64,000 nucleotides of DNA. Source: Dromaius novaehollandiae (taxonomy: Eukaryota > Chordata > Aves > Casuariiformes > Dromaiidae). The notes under the pieces were generated by a model, which was not told the DNA's origin, made no database searches, and saw only the letters and a list, made by a program, of their open reading frames with translations. Where the stretch lies: contig NC_088113.1 in the NCBI RefSeq assembly GCF_036370855.1, positions 15,954,501 to 16,018,500 on the forward strand, written 5' to 3'. Below, piece after piece: positions 25,801-40,400 of the stretch. Position 1 is the first letter of the stretch, and the number at the start of each line of letters is the position of its first letter. The position numbers and the translations under genes are program-made.

Positions 25801-28800
25801 ACCATATGTGGTTCAAAGACCACTCAGCGTTATACATTTTTGCTTATACAGGTTTTAATTTACATATGGCTCTCTTGTTTGTAGACAAGGAGGAGTTTTC
25901 TTTATGATTCCCTATTAGCTCCAGCAGCATTAAATACTGTGCAAACATTTCTCTTAACTTCTATCTGTACTTCATAATCACAAAATAGTAACAAGGAAGA
26001 GTGTAGGTGTCACCATCTGATTCACCCTTTTATCTGGAGATAAAAGACCAATTTTAGATTTGTTACAGGAAGAGGTGAGACTGTACTTGATTTATTTCAT
26101 CTGAAAATCCTACAAGGCTATTACAAAACTCTTTAAAAAAAAATCAAAGCTATTGAGGGCTATTATTTCTGTTTGCACACAGATAATATAAGAATTAAAC
26201 CAGTAGCATATGATAGTTATGACATAGCAATGTTCAAAGGCTTTAGAGCAGAAGTGGGTCAGTTACATCAGGGACTACATGAACATATACACTACTTCAG
26301 TTGGTAAGAATTCCTTTCAGTCGTGGAGCACAATGCATACTTACTGTGCTTTTCAGTATACTGGTGGTAGACTGCTCACCGATGTCATCCTGGGATGTAC
26401 GGGACAAAAGAGTGTCATCTTCTACCTGGCTGCAGGTCGCATCTGAAACAGCTGCTTCATCCAAAATAGCTGTTTCATTCTGAGGCTTGCCCCTGCTCTC
26501 TATTTTTTTGGTCTCATAGTCACTGATGGAATCAAACTGAGCAGCTCTGAGAGCAGCAGACAACACTTGGACCTGAGCTGTATAAAACAAAAGGAGACTA
26601 TTTTAGTTTCCTTCCTGCACTTAAAAGCATTAAGCTTGCAATTACTTAAGGTGAAAGGATAAAAAGAAGCCCAATCTAAGCTGCACAGAAACAGTAAATT
26701 AGGAAGCATTTGCTGTTAGAAAGGAAAGCACTAGTACTCTTCCATAAAACTTTCACATAAATTAGGAGCAATGATCTGCATGTATTAACATTTTCAACAA
26801 AACATATTAACAATTTCCACCACTGACAGCTATTTCCGACAATCCCCTACAATGAAATATCACAGGACACTGGCTCACATCCCATTCTTGACACTTATCA
26901 TTTTAATACAAACTCATTTTGTGATATTCTTCAGTTGGTTCAGCTGCCTGGAAAGGCCCTCAATGGGTATTTAAAACAGTTCTGAAAAAAATCTACCCTG
27001 AGGAGGGAATTAGTCAAACCTCCTCCAGACTGTTTTGCCAAAGTAGATTAAAAAAAAGCAAAGGTCAGGTTTACCACTGTCACCAATAAAGTCAGGACAA
27101 ACTGTATTTGTATGCTATGCAACATTCTGATGGACTGCTAGGAACAAAAAGTCACTAAGAGTTTGTAATGCTTGTGCACCTGCCTACAGCAACTACGGTC
27201 TCGAGGGGAAATACCAGAGCATACTTTAAAGGTGAAAAATACTACAATCGATTGGAAATTTCTAACTGTATAGCTGTCAAGTTAACAACTCCGTTTGCCT
27301 CAGTTCCACTTAATGTTATTGTGCTTCTTCCTCAGCACTTGCCTTTACTATCTCCCTTTTCTTTCTGCAACTCAGTTACACTACTTTTTTCCTTTACTCA
27401 CTTCAGTTTTTGCTTATTGTTTCACTCCTTTTTTAAAATTTAAGTTTTTACCTCTTCCATCATTTAAATCTCTGCCCTTCATTCTGATCCTTTGTCTTTT
27501 GCACTCGAAGAAATTTTTTTTTCTGGTACCTTACCAAAACGGTGATGGGTAGCCAAGTACATATGCCACACTGCCAGTAAGCTTACTGCTCACAGCACTG
27601 CAAGGAGTCCAAAGGAGACTCCAGTTCCCACAGATACAACTCGGCATGCAGAGAAGGGATGAACGAACATGAAAACTGTTTGCTCACTAGGAGAACTCAA
27701 GGGATTTAGTGGAATAAGAAATCAAGTTGACTATAGATGACAAACCTGTCAGGAGGGATTTGGCCCAGGAAACATGCAATCCACTATCAGACTATCGTCA
27801 CTTCAATGGATTCATCAACAGGCTTGTAAGGGAGGATAAAGAAAGGTGACTTGGAATTATGGCTATTCTCACTCAACCAAATATTAGATCTGTTTGGCTA
27901 ATTAACAGCTAATTCTGTCCCTCAAACCCACAGTATTTAAAGTTACCATACTCAAAATCAAAGCTGCTTTCAGCAATTTCCAGAAAGTTGCCAAACAATT
28001 GATTTCGCTTTTGTAGTTGGGTCCAACCCTGTTTCTTATGCCAGCAGAAGCTAGAAATACTTCTCCACCTGTTCTAGAGATAGTTCAGGTCTTGGGAAGA
28101 AGGCATAACTTTCTATAGCTGAGCCTGAAGCAAAATAATTTATTACCCAAGGAGGTCTCATCACCTTATGAATACCAGGACAATTAAAACAGTCAAGGGT
28201 TTTGTAAAGGTTGTGAGAAAACCTGCTTGGAAGAAACATCATTTTACTGTTACAGAATCTCACCTTGAACATCTGGATCATCTATGTGCTCCTGTAAGCT
28301 TTCTAGGACTTTTTTTATTTCACTACTGGCAACACAGTTATTACACTGCAGAGAGCAGCTGTCTTTGTGCTTCTCAGACTTGAACTGAAGCAACTCCAGA
28401 TCCTGGCTTATATCAGGCAGAGGAGGGCGCCAGTACAAGAAAGTATTAAATACATCCTCAGCAGACTGTAGCCTCGAGTTCATTCCTGGAAAATTGCTGT
28501 CCTTAATGACCTCTATGACACCAGCAGCAACATTGTCGCCCTGAGACAAGCTAGTCAGGTCTTCTCCAGGATTGGTACAACAATCTGAACTTCCTTCCCA
28601 TGTGTCTTTATTAAGATGGTTAACTGAGAGCACTGTATTAACTTCAGCTGAAGTCTCCTCAGTCGACGACTCTGGTTTGACTTCCATTGGTTGTTCTGAA
28701 CTGATAACAAACGCACACAGTTATCCAAATAAAATTTAAAGCAACTTAGATCAGTACTTTTCAGTGAAATGCTTTACAAGACAGCAACAACTACAGAAGC

Positions 28801-31393
28801 TTATTCGCTCTGCAGAAAGACAGATGCTGCGTTAGCACTACATTTTACTTCACCACTTTTCCCTTTGCCCTCCTGTGAGGGCATCAAAAAATTAAATTTT
28901 AATAATGTGGCTACACTCAAGCAGACACATGTGCAACCTCACTCTTTATACCTTTCCTGGATCCATATTTTTAAGGTTTTTAGTCCTGAACAGCAATTAA
29001 AATAATTATCCTCTTTCTTTTCCCTTCCCCTACTTCCTATTTTTCCTATGATTTACCTGGAAGACACAACATTTGTACTGGAGGACATAAAATTTATGTT
29101 GTTGTTTGCTTGGTAGGAACTGGAAGTCACATCTTGAGGCGATGGTCGGATACTCAGTGTACCATCTTCTCGAATGTAAAGACCAGCACTTGAAGGGTTT
29201 GCAAAGGTAGAAATGAATGGGCCAAGGGACTGAAAAGCAGCCTGACGAACCTGAAAAAGTATAAAGACATAACATTCAGGGTTCATGCAACTACCATAGA
29301 GTTAAAACTGAAAAATAAAATTTGGTTCAAAATTATTTCTAACTGGAACAGCTTCATTTAATACCAAATAGATGACACGTAAGCAAGGATGTCAGGCTAT
29401 TACGTGTATATCTACAAACACAGTAAAGAAATTTAAAGAAGTTAAAAGATTTGAAAGACATCACTTTGTACTTCAAACAGTATCTTTAACGCATGCAACT
29501 TGCTGTCAGAGGAGTTTTCAGATGTTAAATTCCTATCTGAGCAGGACGTTTCTAAAATTTTACAACTAACAACAAAATTTTACATTTAAGTAACAAAAGG
29601 GGGGGGGGGGAGAATAAGATAATTGATCTTATTTGAGTCTCGTCCAAGCAAACTCAGCTTAGAGAACATTTACAGCGCACTTTTGACTTGCTCGTTACTT
29701 GTACATGACTTGTCTGGGAAGATGCATCAGTTATGGAGCGAGTTACTTACCCATCTGCAAGTGTCACTAATAAGACTGATAAAGAGGGGGGACAGTTTGC
29801 TCCTGCGAACTTCTGGGGATGTGGTGTAAGACACTGCCATAAAGCATTCAGCACAAGCTTTTCTCATTCCCCAAACGCTATCCGAACAAAGTTCAAAGAA
29901 CTTTGGAATCTGCCAACAACAAGCAAAACCAAGACTAATTAAAGAGATACTGCAGCAACATTATATCGAGGTATTTGTTTGGAAACTGGAGGCAATGAGA
30001 GCTCAAGACAAAAAAAATGGGTGAAGAATGAGATAAACAGGGACAGATAAATATATATTAACTGAAGAAATCTGAAGAAAAGAAATTTCTGTCTCCCACT
30101 CATTTCATTAGGATTTTATGTATGCTTATACATACTTGGAAAGAATAGGAAGAATTATTAATGGCCTATTTTTCTGAGATTCTAAATTGACCAACCATCT
30201 AGTTGAGAGAAAGGAAGAGAGTCGGTAATTTTAAAATTTACATATGGGTTGTCAGCTACACTGGCAGGGGAGATGGTGGGAAGCATTTTGCAGAAAAAAA
30301 CCATCTATTTCTGTTCAATCACAGTCTCGTCGTATATTTGCAACCAAAGACTTCGCCAAATCCATGGGGGGAAAAAAAAAACCACACACATATGCACACT
30401 GATGAATTTCCAAAGACGACAATAGCAGAACCCTCATAATTAAACCTTTTGAGCTGACAAATACAACTCTCACAAGTGGGTTTTGATTTTTACATACCAA
30501 AAGTCTCTCTGTGGCTTCTTGTCCAACTGCATTACAAATGTCACCAAAATTAGCTGCACAAATCTAACAAAAAGGAAAAAACAAAAAGAAAAGTCATGAA
30601 TAAGATCCTAGTCCTTTCAAGTGAGTTAGTGGGGTTTTGCTGTTGTTTTTAAACCAACTTTGCCATTCATTATTTATCCCATGTAACATTGCACATGTTT
30701 GACTATTCAAATTTCACTTGTGTAACTATATCCTGTAACATTAACTCCTCATCCTGAACAAAGATCCATTAGAGCAGGCTTCCATAAGCCACATGCCTTT
30801 GAAATCAATAGTAGGATAGGCTTCTGCATTGCGAAGTCTCATCTACTTCAGTAAACATTAAAGGGAATAATAAGCCCACTTGAATGTTTAAATGATTTTG
30901 AGCAGCAGCTGTCAAAAATGAAGCAGAATAAAACATGATATGAGGGTCAGGACTTAGGTGTACTGACAGAACTATCTTTGCTATGGCTGAGGCTGGCTTA
31001 AGCACTTTGCTGAGGCAAAGCTTAATCAAGGTTTCAAGTTAGTGCCATTTACAGTATATTACAAACGCTATAATCAAGGCAGAAGGGACATTCCTTCATA
31101 TCAGAAAGAGATACCGCTAAAATCTGAAAACAATTCAGCTAGGACTGTGTTTATATATGATTTAGCTAATACCTATTAATTCTATATGCTTATTTTAAGA
31201 AGGGTATGATGTAGATCAAATTCCAATAACCATGCCTTACATTAAGGACCAAGCTGAAGCTCTGCATGACCCTTCAGTCTACTGAACTATTCCAAGACTT
31301 CTTGTCCTAGCAATTTCATTCTCAATCACAATTTGAAGTACATCTCATACTTCTGAGATTTCTCCTTTCAGTAATGCAAGGCTTAAAATAAAA

Positions 31394-31425
<32 letters not shown>

Positions 31426-34400
31426 GAGAATCTCTGAAATATCTAGTATTTTTGAATTTCTGGTTTTGAAACAAGAAGGTGAAGAATTGGTAATTGTTTA
31501 ATTACAGGATGTAAACAAATGTGGCTTAAAGAAAGTTATGCAAAACCATTCAATGGTGCAAGATCAAGTTAACTACTACAATGCCATTCACCAGGGACTA
31601 CTATTTATTTCTTTACTGAACTAAAGAAACTATAACCATGCCAATGAATTAAATAAGATGACTGAATTATTCAGGTAAACATTTGAACAGCAACATACAA
31701 ATTCATTTTTAACTATTTCAAGGTTCAAAACACCATGCCAACCTTTCGGACTTGAAATAGTTTCCCGTCGCTGCACAGTTCACAGAAACGAGGAAGCAGC
31801 ATGTGCTCAACAGTGGTTCTGCTCAGCATAGAAGCCATTTTACAGATTATCTGAAATCAGGAAGGGGATGTGTGAAAGAAAAAAAAAAAAAAACCTGCAG
31901 TAAACAGCTTATAAGCATGGCCTGATACTCCTCCTAAATATTACTTCAGAGAGCAAGAAAGCATCTATCATTACTCAAAAATACATAAGTGCTTTTACAT
32001 TATTCATAATTTCATACACTTATTTATGTGAAGCAGAACTGTAGTTTTTGTTTGATCACATTTTATTTATCGTTCTATGCCACTGTATCTGAACATAACA
32101 TTTCTGCATATTATTTAACTGGATAAACAAGACAATAAATCCACTTTTATTAATAAATGCATTTTCAAGTTGTTTTGCAGTGAGGCAAGTGAAAGCAAGA
32201 CAAACGAGTTAACATATTAGCTAATGCACAGTTTAGAGGCTTCGTACTTAGAAGTTTTAAGAACTAACATCTTGATGTAATAGGAAAGTCAGTAACACAC
32301 ATTAATTTAGCTCCTTATTTTGAGAAGCTGTCAACTTCAACTACCACCACAAACCATGTTTCTGTTGTGAAAAATCAGTATATGTTTCCTTTCAGCTCCC
32401 ACTTTATGGAATAAGTCACTGTAATCCTACATTCGCAACTCTAAAGAGGATGGAGCTCCCCTGCACCTTTTTGTTCAGCTGTTCTGGCTGCAGCACCAGG
32501 AGTTACATGCTTACACAAGTGTTGTCAAATTAAAAGTACTCATCTTTCTATTTTTATTTTTCCAAAATAAATAATTGAAACTTTCTACCTCCATAAAAAT
32601 GAGCTGTGTTTCTAGAACTATTTGCCTTCATAATAGAATATTAAGTAAGAACTAAGAAAGATACTGTTCAATCACTTTCTGCAAATTGTCAAACTTCTAA
32701 GAGACATCTGGTGCTCAGATGTCACCCTGGAGAACCGCCTAAGCAATACTCAACTCCCAAACATGGAAAAGGAAAATCGAGCCGGTAAAACTGTTTTACA
32801 GGTCAAGTGTCAGATATCTGTGCTGAAATGTAGTTACACACCAGCACTTTTTGTGGGGTCAACTGACTTCTTGAAAGTAAACAGGGAGATTTTTTTCAAA
32901 GACACTTTGGAATTATGATTGTGGTCATCATTCATACATTTCTGCAACATTAATGTGAAACCTGCAGGAACAAATGTGAAGAAATTACTGGGGAATGTAA
33001 TCTTAAACAAGAATTAAAACAAGGCTGCCAACAAATAACTGCATGTTAAAATTATTTCATCACTGATTTTGACAATCATCTAGCATCTTGAAATATAGTC
33101 TCTTTAAACCTCATATTTTTAAAAATACAGAATAAAAAAAATCAAAAATTTGTGTTAACCTAAAAATTCAAATATATTATTCAAAATGAGTAAACATAAC
33201 AATAAGCAATAAAAGCTTTTATTTAATGTCAACACTATTCTTGGACCTCATCTTAATTACCTGTAAATCAAAAGCAACCGTAGTTCTCAATAATACTCAT
33301 TGCAAGTACTCAATACATCATCAGCTATAGAAAAAAGTCTCTCATAAAACCTTATAGTTTTAAGCAGACAGTAACATTTTTGTTCCCAATTACCGTACAT
33401 AATTCAAGAAGCACAAAAGATTCATGAGGCACTTCACTGATGCAGAACCCAGCGTTCTCCACTGCACAACAGGTATAGTAGCTAAAAAAACTTTTCCTGA
33501 AGTACCTCCACATTTGGTCAAAAGTCATTAACACCACAGTAGTCAGGACAATCTTTCTTTCTTCTTGAATTCAATTAAGATACAAATTCTAGTCTTATTT
33601 GTAAATTCTCAATGTTATGTTCCAAGTCCTGACCAAGTTCATTGAAAAAAAATCACATTGATTCAATGGTTCTTATGATTACAAATTATTAAGAATCTTA
33701 CAGATGCAAGACTTAACAGCTTAAGACATCTAAGCTGTGGTTCCAAGCTTCAGCTGTATCACACTAGTTTCTGAATTCTCAACAGAGAAACTAATAAATA
33801 GAGAAGGAATACAACAACAGAGACAGCAATGGTATACAAAGTTCTAAGTTCAATGACAAATGTAAAACTCTCAGGACTAAGAAGGCAAGTAAGATTTTTA
33901 TTTTCCATCTCTTATATTTACAATGACTTTGCCTGATAGTTTACTAAATATACTCTAAAGGACCTTAATTAATAGCATTAATGGAGACACTGAATAAGTC
34001 AAAGAATGACATTCATAACTAGTGATATGACAGACCAAGTGATGACACAAGAATTAAAAGTCTGACAGAAAATTCAATTTTTCAGACTCTTGCACTGAGC
34101 AATTTATAAACAAGGTAAAAACATTTCCTAAAAAGCAACAAAATTTGAAGATATAAGCTTTCTTCCAGCTTCACTTACATTCACAGCTTCCACCTTGTAC
34201 TCATCATCACTGTCAGGAGCAGAAAGGTCCAACAGAATCGGACACACCTTATTTTCAATGTCACTCTGAGCAACAAGATCTTGTTCTAGCAGTATGAGCA
34301 GCGCTTCTTGACCTGCTTTTCTAACCTATCAGTTTCAATGAAAAAGAAAAAAAAAGTCCATCACTAAAAACAAAATGAACTGATAATGTGAGAACCACAA

Positions 34401-37400
34401 AAGACATGTTTTCATCAAACACACAGCTATGAGTTCAAAAAAATAAAAAGTAGAAAAATTCAATATAAGCTATTACTAATAAAGGCAATGATATGAAAAT
34501 GTGGTTAGATGCCCTTTAACCAAATTCTAAGAAGCAGCCAGAAGCTGAAGTATAGGACAGGACTTGAGGCATAGTTCCTATCTTCTGAGTTTCCTATTCT
34601 CTCCAAGGAAAACGAGGAAAAAAAATTGTTCAGACCTCCCTAGCAAAGCATGCTGAAATCAGCAAACACAAAGCACTATAGAAGAGACAGGTATCAATTA
34701 ACAGGGAATTTCCTATTATTTCTTCCTCATGCCTCAAGTTCATTGAGACACAGTGAATTTTCCAAATATTCAACCCATGTAGTCTGGTGTTTCCTACCTG
34801 ATTATTAACATCTGTGAGGTATCTCACTACTATGGGCATAAGATATTCAAAAAATGCTGTTGGGAATTTTGGTCGACTTTCTTGCAGAAAAATGGCAATG
34901 GGAGGTATTTGTTCCATCAGCTCTGTACGTACAGTCGGTTCTAATAATAAAAAGAAAGTCAGAACTGCATCAGTAAATTCAAAGTTACAATCATGTGCTC
35001 TTTAACAAAAAAACCCAGCATTTTCTTTCACTTAAATCCTTTCACAACAGTGAAACGTGAAAACATTCAAAATGTAAGGAAATATCACCACTGAGATTGC
35101 TTATTCTTAAAAGAAAGCTGAATAAAATAGAATAACCTCATATACAACATCACAGTCCAGAGATTTGGGATCAGTGTTCTAATGAATCAGATAAAATGAG
35201 AGCAGATAGGTAGAAAATCCAAGTACTAGGAATGTATACACATTAAGTTTTGAAGTGCACAACCATTGTGAAAAACTGTGTGCACACACAGTTAACCAAC
35301 GTGCACTAAGCATACCAGGCACATCTTAGGCACATTCAGCTATAACAGATCTCCTCGAAAAATACAACTTTGGCACTGGCTTATTCCTTATACTAACTAA
35401 AAACATTTGCATTTATACACCTATAAGTCAAAACACTTTATAAAAAGTTCTCATGTTTTCACTAATGCATACTGCTGTTTGTTAGATGATTTTCCTTTAT
35501 CTGAAAAAATAACAAATATATATCATTCAAACACAACTGAGAAAGTAATGAATGTTTTTCATCCTCAATAAATTAACATATTGACAGTATTCTTTAGATG
35601 TATAAAAGTACTCAAATGTTTTTTATATTTTGCATTGATATCCCAATTAACCAATAGTTCAAAGTCAGAAAAGAACCCTAAGTCAGAAGAATTTACTTCC
35701 TGTCCTAATGTGAAAGGTTTCAAAAGGCAAAATTTTTGGCCATATAAAGATGACTTCTGTTTTTGTTTTAAGATGCTAATGAAAGACTATGTTCTTATTG
35801 ATAATATAATTAGAACAAAAACACTTGAAAGCTGTTTTTCCACTGAAGTTATTTTTAAACATATCAACAGTTGGGAAGTATTAATCAAAAGACACTTTTA
35901 AAAGAGAAATGAAAAAAGCAAAAAATTGAGGAGAAAGATAAGCATTATAAAAAGCAAAGCTCTAGAACTTAGCCAGTTCAAATTTCAATCCAAAATACCA
36001 AAGTGAAAGAATATGGCTTTCTAATATCCAATTAAATATACAAACATCATTGTATGTGAAACTGGAAAAAGTTATTAAAACCCTACGTTAACCTGAAGCT
36101 CTGTTGTTATATTTAGAAACCCCCCCCCCAACACAAAGAAATTAAAATACAGAGTTATATTAAAAAAAAAAAAAACATTAATTTGCTCAGAATATAGGCA
36201 TGGTGCAGCATGTATATGTTGCAAGTGAAAATTAAATTAAAAACAACACATTTTTTACCCCTATTACATCTGGTATTTATTCAAGGCTTGCAGAAACAAA
36301 AGTTTAACATCCATGTGCTTTCTCTCTTAAGTTACCAATGACTTCCAGGGCGTTAAAGGCCAGGTGTCCCTACTGAATTCAACTGAAATCACTGCATTAA
36401 TCAGCAATTTCTGTGCTTGGATACAAGTTAAGGGAGAGAATTTTCAAAGGAGAACAAGGTAAATGAATTTCCATATTCAAGTGATTTTTACAGTTGTCTG
36501 GAGCAACCAGCTGCCATATGAAGTTAAAGTCTGAAAGTAGTTCTTCCATCATGTAGGAGCTTTTCAAATAAGACATCTAAATACTTAACTTAAATACTTG
36601 TAAATACTCCTTGCCTTCTCAAAATCTAAAATCACTGCTTTCTATATCATAGCTTACATGTAAAATAAATTACAAAAATTAAGAAAATTTCAAACCTGCA
36701 TCTTCAGAGAGCCTGACCACTATCTCCATTACAGTCAGGAAATCTTCCTCATTATTACTGAAATCTCGAAAGACATCCAAAAGACCTCTAGCAATAATCT
36801 GCCTGTGGAGGAATAATATATTAAATGCCTGCTAACAACATATAGATGGAAGGAGACTAGAAACTAATCAAATGTAAACAGGCACCTTAAGGGAAGATCA
36901 ATCTCTTCTCTGAACATTCAGACATACTAGTTACACAGTTTCTCCACATCCTAACAAAGTAAAGGTGGCAGAGTTCAGAGATCTCATTCAAATGACCAAG
37001 AATAAAAACTGGTCTTTTTGGAAATTTTTTATAATAGTTATTTACTGAAACTGAAATAATATTAGGCATACGTTTAGGAGAATACTACAAAAAATAGTGA
37101 TATCATAAGATTCACAGTCTTGTTAGACTCAGATTACCATCAAGTATAATTATTAAATTATTAATTATTAATAATAATTTTACCCTCACCTGTTAAATAT
37201 GTTATCACTGAAAGCATACTTTTCCAGACGAGCCAAAGGAGTCAAATTATCCTGTCCAGGAATGTCCAAGAACGCTGTTATCCTCATGCTATCACAGTCT
37301 GGTCCATAATCTTCAAACCCAACTTGAAAAACAAAAAGAACAACAAAAACAAAGAAACAAAACAAAGTCAGTAAGAGAAATTGCAGTATAAAATATACTA

Positions 37401-40400
37401 TCACAGTAACACCATCTCTTTTCAGATCTGTTCTGCACAGCAAATCTATCTCTACATCACCAGAAACTGCTTACAGAAATCTTAATTTGCACCTAGTGAA
37501 CTTAAGAACAACACTTGCGTATGCATCTGTAAATTCAATCCTTGAAATGTAATCCATCTCAACTGTCATAATATCCTTGACTTTTAACTCATTTTACTTT
37601 GCAGTTTTTATGGACTAATCACATACACTACAAGTTAAATGGGCTCAGCTGACAAAATTTCGTGCTATGAGGGGACAGACAAATCCAGAAGGAAAAACAG
37701 TCCCTATTAAAAGAAATAGAAGTGTTAACAATGGCAGAAAATCCCAAACTATGTTGCTTTAAAGCAGAAAAATCTTGGGCATGTTTCAAAGTTACCAAGG
37801 CACATTTTCCTTACTGCAGTTACTGAGTCCCATGCATCTAAATCAGATTTGCAGCTTTGCGAAAAACCTCAACTTCACCTTACTTGTGAACATACTTCAA
37901 AGCTTTCTACTGCAGACCCATCAAAAACAGGCTTTCCCACGCAAACCTACCATCTTCTAAACCTTTTTTGTATTTGTAACTTGAATTTTTTAACAAAGTT
38001 TTACCATACCAACTGTTGAAGTTTGCCCACCCAGTCTTACAAGCATCTAACCCAGTAACATGCACTTGATTAGAGGTTACAGAAATGTTTATCAGACTGA
38101 CAGCAAAGAGGAAAGGGAATAGGATAACTTTGCTGATGGGCCAAATTATTTTTTATGCTCCTTCCTTACGGAGGGAAACAAAGACAGTCAAATAACCTGC
38201 CTGCAACAACATTAATCTTTCATACACGTTCTCTTATTTCAGCAATGAATATAAGAACACATTCAGAAAACAGAAATCTACAGAAATAGTTGCACCGTAG
38301 TAGCTGTTATTCCTCCTCTGGGTTAACAACTTTTCCACTAACTACCCCTAGAAATACGCAAACTCTGTTCACATAAATAATATAGCCACTACTATCATAT
38401 TAATTGTGCTGGTACGGCTTCTCAAACCCAACAAGAAGTCTCTTGCAAGCCACCATATGTCTTAAGAATGGACCACTGCATAAAATAAACCAGTTTCTCA
38501 CTTTGCAGGACATGATATTAGGTATTTAAATCAGTAAAGGAAGAACATAACTGGTAAGAACTGAAAGCAAAATGACAAGCCAAATACACTGTATTTTAAA
38601 CTAAGACTACAAGAACATAATGTAAGTACTCTAGCTTATGCCCCTTTAGACAGAGATCTCCTGTCTTCAAGGAGAGGAAGCTGCATAATACTTCCATTAA
38701 AAAAAAGAAAAGAAAAGGAAAAAAAAGCCAAGCGCTTTGACTAAATACTTAAACACAAACCAGAATGAATTTCATTATAAACAAGGGAAACTGGTGTTAT
38801 AAAAGTGGAAGGAATGGGAATAAGCTCTCCCACTGAAACACTTCACGTATACATTTGTTAATATTCAAAGTGCTATATTAAGTATTCTGGTTTAATAAAA
38901 AAATTATAATCCTTCACAATACTTGTCATCCCAATCACTAAAAAGCTGTTTGTTTGTTTTTTAAGAAAGTCTTCTTGCCTTATTATTCCAAAATGCAATC
39001 TGAAATTGCCAGTAGCTTAAGTAACTTGCATATGTAACTCCAAGGTCTCTGATATAACAGGCTTTTCAGGATTTAAATGGCTGTGCCTTAATTAGGGTAA
39101 TTAAGCTTCAAGTCTACCCTCACACTTGCTTTATCATCAATTTTATATTACCAACATTCTTCCCTAAAGAACCTCTTCGTTGAGGCCTGGCATAATGAAC
39201 TTTGGCTCTGAACCACACTAATACCCATTACAAATCACTTTTAATATTAAAAAAAGCTCTATTACCAATGACGGTCTTCGTGAAAGACTAGACTGCATTT
39301 GTATACTGGATTGATTTGGTGCTTTATCTCATGTATAAATCAATTAACATTAAGCTATGCTGGTACCAACTCCTGGCTTTTTTCCTACAGAAGAAAAAAC
39401 TGTTTTCACATATGTAACTTTGCTTTCCAAGCATTTAACACTCAGTTTTTGCTTTCTATCGTCCTTAAATGTGTAAGATCTTTGGAGCATCACCTTGTTT
39501 TTCAAACTCACAAGAGTTATCCATTACTTTTACCAGGAAATATTTACCGGAACAGGCACACATATCCTTCCACTGTTCTCAATATAAAAGAAAGTGAAAG
39601 CAACTGGAGCAAATTATATATGCTCTGAGCTGAAGTTTGAGGAAACATGGTTTCAGCATCAGGCACAAAGTCAGGCCAAAACATTCTCAGAAATGCAGCT
39701 AATCTCAGGAAGAAATTACTTGAACATACTTGAGGCAAAGTGCTATACCTGGGTCTTTGGGGTGGGGGAGCAGCAAACTGGTGTCCCTTGAAAGCACAGT
39801 GTTTCCTAGGAACCTACTTGAATTAACAGACTAGGGCACTTCCGAATTCCGCAATTCGTTCAGACAGTAAGCTCCAACCAGCTCAACAGGATTCAATCAG
39901 AAGAAAGCTTTGGGATGAGACCTAGTGTTCACATTTTCAAATGTATGCACAGATACTAGAAACAAACTCACAGCTACATCATCAGAAATGCATGCTAGGT
40001 ATTTGTGGCCTTCTAAAGAGACTATGTATTTCTTCTACTGACATTTCCATTCAGCTGGCCATTACTCTTTCAAGTGGCTGTTCTTTACACGTTTTTAAAG
40101 TATTGACAGGCTTAAAACCTGTATCTGCGCAAGTACGTATACTTTACATTACACAGACCTAGCAGGGATTGACATGTCCATGTGTTCTAGGGCCAGCTTT
40201 CCCACCAAGCATAATACCTAAAGAAGTAGCATCCAATATTTACCTGCTTCAGAAGAGAACTACTGTATCATGAAAGCTCATAGGAAATTATTCAGTGTAT
40301 GTAGCATGGCCAGTTTCCCCTCTGAAGCTGCAAAAATCTTTTCCATCTCCAAAAACAAACTGTGACAATCCTTATGCCTATGCAATTACGATAATACACA

